Origin: Fluviicola chungangensis
GTDB taxonomy: Bacteria > Bacteroidota > Bacteroidia > Flavobacteriales_D > Crocinitomicaceae
Assembly: GCF_007558725.1 (NCBI RefSeq)
Contig: NZ_VLPL01000007.1
Coordinates: 181,979-245,978 of the forward strand
DNA: 64,000 bases
Direction of reading: 5' to 3'
How positions within the stretch are numbered: position 1 is the stretch's first letter; each line of letters opens with the position of its first letter. Positions 61,896 through 64,000 of this stretch are shown piece after piece. The notes beneath the pieces were generated by a model that saw only the letters and a list, made by a program, of their open reading frames with translations, did no database searches and was not told where the DNA came from. The position numbers and the translations under genes are program-made.

Positions 61896-62573
61896 ATGAT
61901 CGAAGAGACAATTCTTCAACTTACAGCCCTTTTTGAACCCTTTCGAAATGCCAAACGCGCACAAACTGCGAGTGCATACATGAAGAACCATTTTCCATTC
62001 ATTGGAATGAAGACGGAAATCCGCAGAAGCGCGCAGAAAAGTTGGATCGATTCACTCAAAACAATCGATGACAGAAAACTCAGGTGGTCTATTATTCGCG
62101 CTCTTTGGGAAAAAGAAGAGCGCGATTACCACTATGTTGCTGTTGACCTGCTGAATTCCTGGCCTAAGAGATTTTATTCGGAAGAAGATGCTGTGGAATT
62201 GGAATGGTTACTTAACAACAAATCCTGGTGGGACAGCGTAGACGCTATTGCATCCAATTATTTGGGAAGATGGGCCTTGCTATTCCCGGAAAAAGCCAGG
62301 GAAACATTCGAAAAATGGCGCTATCACGAATCCTTTTGGCTGCAGCGCTCCTGCCTGATTTATCAATTGAAATACAAAGATCAGGTAGACAGTGCTTACC
62401 TGGAGAATCTCATTCAGCAACTAAACGGGAATAAGGAGTTTTTCATCCAGAAAGCAATCGGATGGTCGCTCAGGCAATTATCCAAATACAAACCGGAAGA
62501 TGTTGTTCAGATTCTTGCCAATAATCCGATCAAAGGATTGGCATTGAGGGAGGCGAGTAAATACCTTTCCTAA
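61896..62573 (+). CDS. AlkD-like DNA alkylation repair glycosylase
   Basis: 225 residues of helical HEAT-like repeats. Key active-site positions of AlkD look present: Trp and Asp in KSWWDSVDAI, and the aromatic Trp in KAIGWSLRQL. AlkD removes positively charged alkylated bases such as 3- and 7-methylpurines. It begins two bases after the carbonic anhydrase stop, so it is in the same operon, though no functional tie is obvious. Followed by an inverted repeat that may be the terminator. Confidence 0.9.
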   Translation: MIEETILQLTALFEPFRNAKRAQTASAYMKNHFPFIGMKTEIRRSAQKSWIDSLKTIDDRKLRWSIIRALWEKEERDYHYVAVDLLNSWPKRFYSEEDAVELEWLLNNKSWWDSVDAIASNYLGRWALLFPEKARETFEKWRYHESFWLQRSCLIYQLKYKDQVDSAYLENLIQQLNGNKEFFIQKAIGWSLRQLSKYKPEDVVQILANNPIKGLALREASKYLS

Positions 62574-62592
62574 TTATCAATTATGAAAAGTT

Positions 62593-62626
62593 TAATTATC
62601 AAGAAAGGAATCACTCTTGATAATTA
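62593..62626. repeat. Inverted repeat after the AlkD gene, shared with 53978-54017
   Basis: TAATTATCAAG (62593-62603) pairs with CTTGATAATTA (62616-62626). The arms are the same as those after the radical SAM gene, only the loop differs, so this is either a repeated terminator or a dispersed element. Confidence 0.6.
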
Positions 62627-62693
62627 ATAATTGATATTAGCATTTGTTTGTTACTTTTCCAAAACCTTACATTACCTCTGAAAACCCACGACT

Positions 62694-63257
62694 TTGTTTA
62701 AGAAGAAAACACATACTGTATTTGACGAAGCCCGGCAAATTGAGCTCGCCCAACAAGACCACAGGCATTTTGGACCGCTTTATGAACGTTATTTTGAACA
62801 GATCTTCCGTTTTATTTTTAAACGGCTTGGAGGAAATGAAGAAGTAGCCGGAGATTTGGTCCAGCAATGCTTCATCAAAGCGATGGCGAATATTGCCAAA
62901 TACGAAGATCGCGGTCTTCCCTTCACGGCCTGGCTTTACCGGATCGCACAAAACGAAGTCAATATGTTTTTCCGGTCTGAAAAGAAAAATTATTCGGTCG
63001 AAATCAGTGATCGCCAGCTCTATTCCATCCTGGAAGAAAGTGGTGAAAGCTCTGTGCAACAAGCAGATTTAGATCAACTGATCGAAATAATCAATAACTT
63101 AGATGAAACTCAGGCAGATTTAATCGAATTACGATTTTTCCAGGAGCTTAGTTTCAAAGAGATTGCCGATATCTATCAAATCAGTGAGGCAAATGCTAAA
63201 ATGAGAATTTATCGTTTACTGGAAAAGATCAATACAAATTGGAAACGCGAATCATGA
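62694..63257 (+). CDS. ECF-type RNA polymerase sigma factor
   Basis: 187 residues. Region 2 is visible in YFEQIFRFIFKRLGGNEEVA, then GDLVQQCFIKAM and FTAWLYRIAQNEV. Region 4 helix-turn-helix is ELSFKEIADIYQISEANAKM. The start is TTG at 62694, the only start codon after an in-frame stop; the basic FKKKTHT tail is therefore probably real. The next gene overlaps its stop. No classical anti-sigma factor with a zinc-binding motif is beside it. Confidence 0.9.
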   Translation: MFKKKTHTVFDEARQIELAQQDHRHFGPLYERYFEQIFRFIFKRLGGNEEVAGDLVQQCFIKAMANIAKYEDRGLPFTAWLYRIAQNEVNMFFRSEKKNYSVEISDRQLYSILEESGESSVQQADLDQLIEIINNLDETQADLIELRFFQELSFKEIADIYQISEANAKMRIYRLLEKINTNWKRES

Positions 63258-63460
63258 GAAAATTTCAAAGAACATCGAACGAAAAATCACAGGAACCTAC
63301 CAAAGAACAACTGGTGCGTTACAAGGATTTTGCCTCGCTTTCTCATAAATATGAGCGTTTGGCAAAGCGTCCTAAGCGCCCTTTGTACAAAGATCCGAAG
63401 TTGTTTTTACTCCTTCTGATTATTGGATTGATGTTCTTATTGGTATTCCTGGAATCTTAG
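63254..63460 (+). CDS. Small membrane protein coupled to the ECF sigma factor
   Basis: 68 residues: a basic soluble N-terminus (about 1-50, RKFQRTSNEKSQEPTKEQLV) and a C-terminal membrane helix (LFLLLLIIGLMFLLVFL). Its ATG overlaps the sigma factor stop (ATGA), so the two are translated together. The layout and topology suggest it tethers or inhibits the sigma factor at the membrane, but it has no known anti-sigma domain and this is inference. Confidence 0.75.
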   Translation: MRKFQRTSNEKSQEPTKEQLVRYKDFASLSHKYERLAKRPKRPLYKDPKLFLLLLIIGLMFLLVFLES

Positions 63461-63618
63461 ACTCTTTTGTTCACCGCTTAAATCAGAATGGACTCAACCG
63501 ATCGATGCACAATTTTACGCACCAGGAATGACGAAATTATTCACGTTTGATGACTCATTTTCGGGATTACCCGGCTCAAATTGCATAATTTTCGAAACCA
63601 CATCCGGGAACTAATCCC

Positions 63619-64000
63619 TTAGAATCCTTCGATATCCAATTCCCGCATCGACACAAAAGACTTCAAAATCTTTTCCCCGATTCCCGGAACTTCTACGTGA
63701 ATCAGATAAACACCGCTTGCCACCGGAATTCCAGTCTTATTTGCCAGTGTCCAATCCAGGAAGGTCAATGCGTTGTCTTTCTTGAATTGATTCACCATTT
63801 TACCTGACATCGTATAAATAGTGACCGTACACACCTCCGGCAAGTTCACGATTTTGACCCGCTTGTCGACTTTATTCCGCTCATACTCCGAGAACGCATA
63901 GTATGGATTCGGTACCACATTGATCAGATCCAATGCACTTGCCAATACATCCCGGCTGGCCGTTGTAGTCTGTAAATCATTCATAGACCAGGAATACATC
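63619..64000 (-). CDS. C-terminal end of a T9SS type A secreted protein (cut by window edge)
   Basis: Only the last 127 or so residues are inside the window; the start lies beyond base 64000. The segment reads INVVPNPYYAFSEYERNK, then VTIYTMSGKMVNQF and IPVASGVYLIHVEVPG, ending in the basic/hydrophobic tail typical of type A T9SS sorting domains. The upstream catalytic or adhesive part cannot be judged from here. I see no gene between this stop and 63460. Confidence 0.8.
   Translation of the reverse strand, partial: MYSWSMNDLQTTTASRDVLASALDLINVVPNPYYAFSEYERNKVDKRVKIVNLPEVCTVTIYTMSGKMVNQFKKDNALTFLDWTLANKTGIPVASGVYLIHVEVPGIGEKILKSFVSMRELDIEGF

Overview
The window reads as a chromosomal segment of a Bacteroidota bacterium, most likely order Flavobacteriales and Crocinitomicaceae/Fluviicola-like. 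This is inferred from gene content; no database was searched. Supporting signs are three proteins with type IX secretion (T9SS) C-terminal signals, Bacteroidota families (DUF2723, DUF2480, DUF5686, two-gene metH), an ATP synthase beta/epsilon pair away from the other F1Fo genes, few Shine-Dalgarno sites, and many copies of the Bacteroidota promoter (-33 TTTG/TTG, about 18-22 nt, -7 TAnnTTTG).

Layout. 1-3.9 kb: a SAM-I riboswitch controls a methionine synthase split into two overlapping genes. 4-12.7 kb: a giant PKD-repeat T9SS protein, RNase HI, a glutamine-amidotransferase-like protein without its catalytic Cys, a lipoprotein, aminopeptidase P and an alpha/beta hydrolase. 12.8-19.7 kb: a LytTR regulator/propeller-type histidine kinase pair, a small lipoprotein, thiL and a secreted glucose/sorbosone-dehydrogenase-like protein. 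19.7-22.1 kb: an accessory-looking patch with several hairpins, a 42-residue zinc-ribbon gene, two uncharacterised minus-strand genes, a KTSC-like gene and tRNA-Gln(UUG). 22.2-32.3 kb: a DUF2723 membrane protein, polysaccharide deacetylase, DUF2480, a lipoprotein with a metal-binding HMA domain, an esterase, a TonB-domain protein and PaaZ. 32.6-38.8 kb: one transcription unit, exbB-exbD-exbD-tonB-small membrane protein-PstS-like lipoprotein-TPR protein. 39-43.2 kb: a secreted protein, a second TonB and atpD-atpC. 43.3-47.8 kb: an envelope operon, uppS-bamA-Skp-Skp. 47.9-55.3 kb: a dioxygenase, murI, a TSUP transporter, a DUF5686 outer-membrane protein, a radical SAM/SPASM enzyme and kbl. 55.3-57.9 kb: a GT2 glycosyltransferase with an exported N-terminal domain, flanked by members of one palindromic repeat family; the 523-bp stretch after it is bounded by inverted repeats and packed with nested ones. 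57.9-64 kb: a secreted protein, formyl-THF cyclo-ligase, a small acidic protein-SulP-carbonic anhydrase-AlkD cluster, an ECF sigma factor coupled to a small membrane protein, and the C-terminus of another T9SS protein running off the edge.

Most genes are housekeeping or envelope functions. The least explained material is the inverted-repeat element at 57.36-57.88 kb, the 19.7-22 kb patch, a recurring promoter layout in which TAnnTTTG lies exactly four bases before the start codon (suggesting leaderless mRNAs), and several palindromes placed within promoters. I saw no CRISPR array, integrase, transposase or recognisable defence system.
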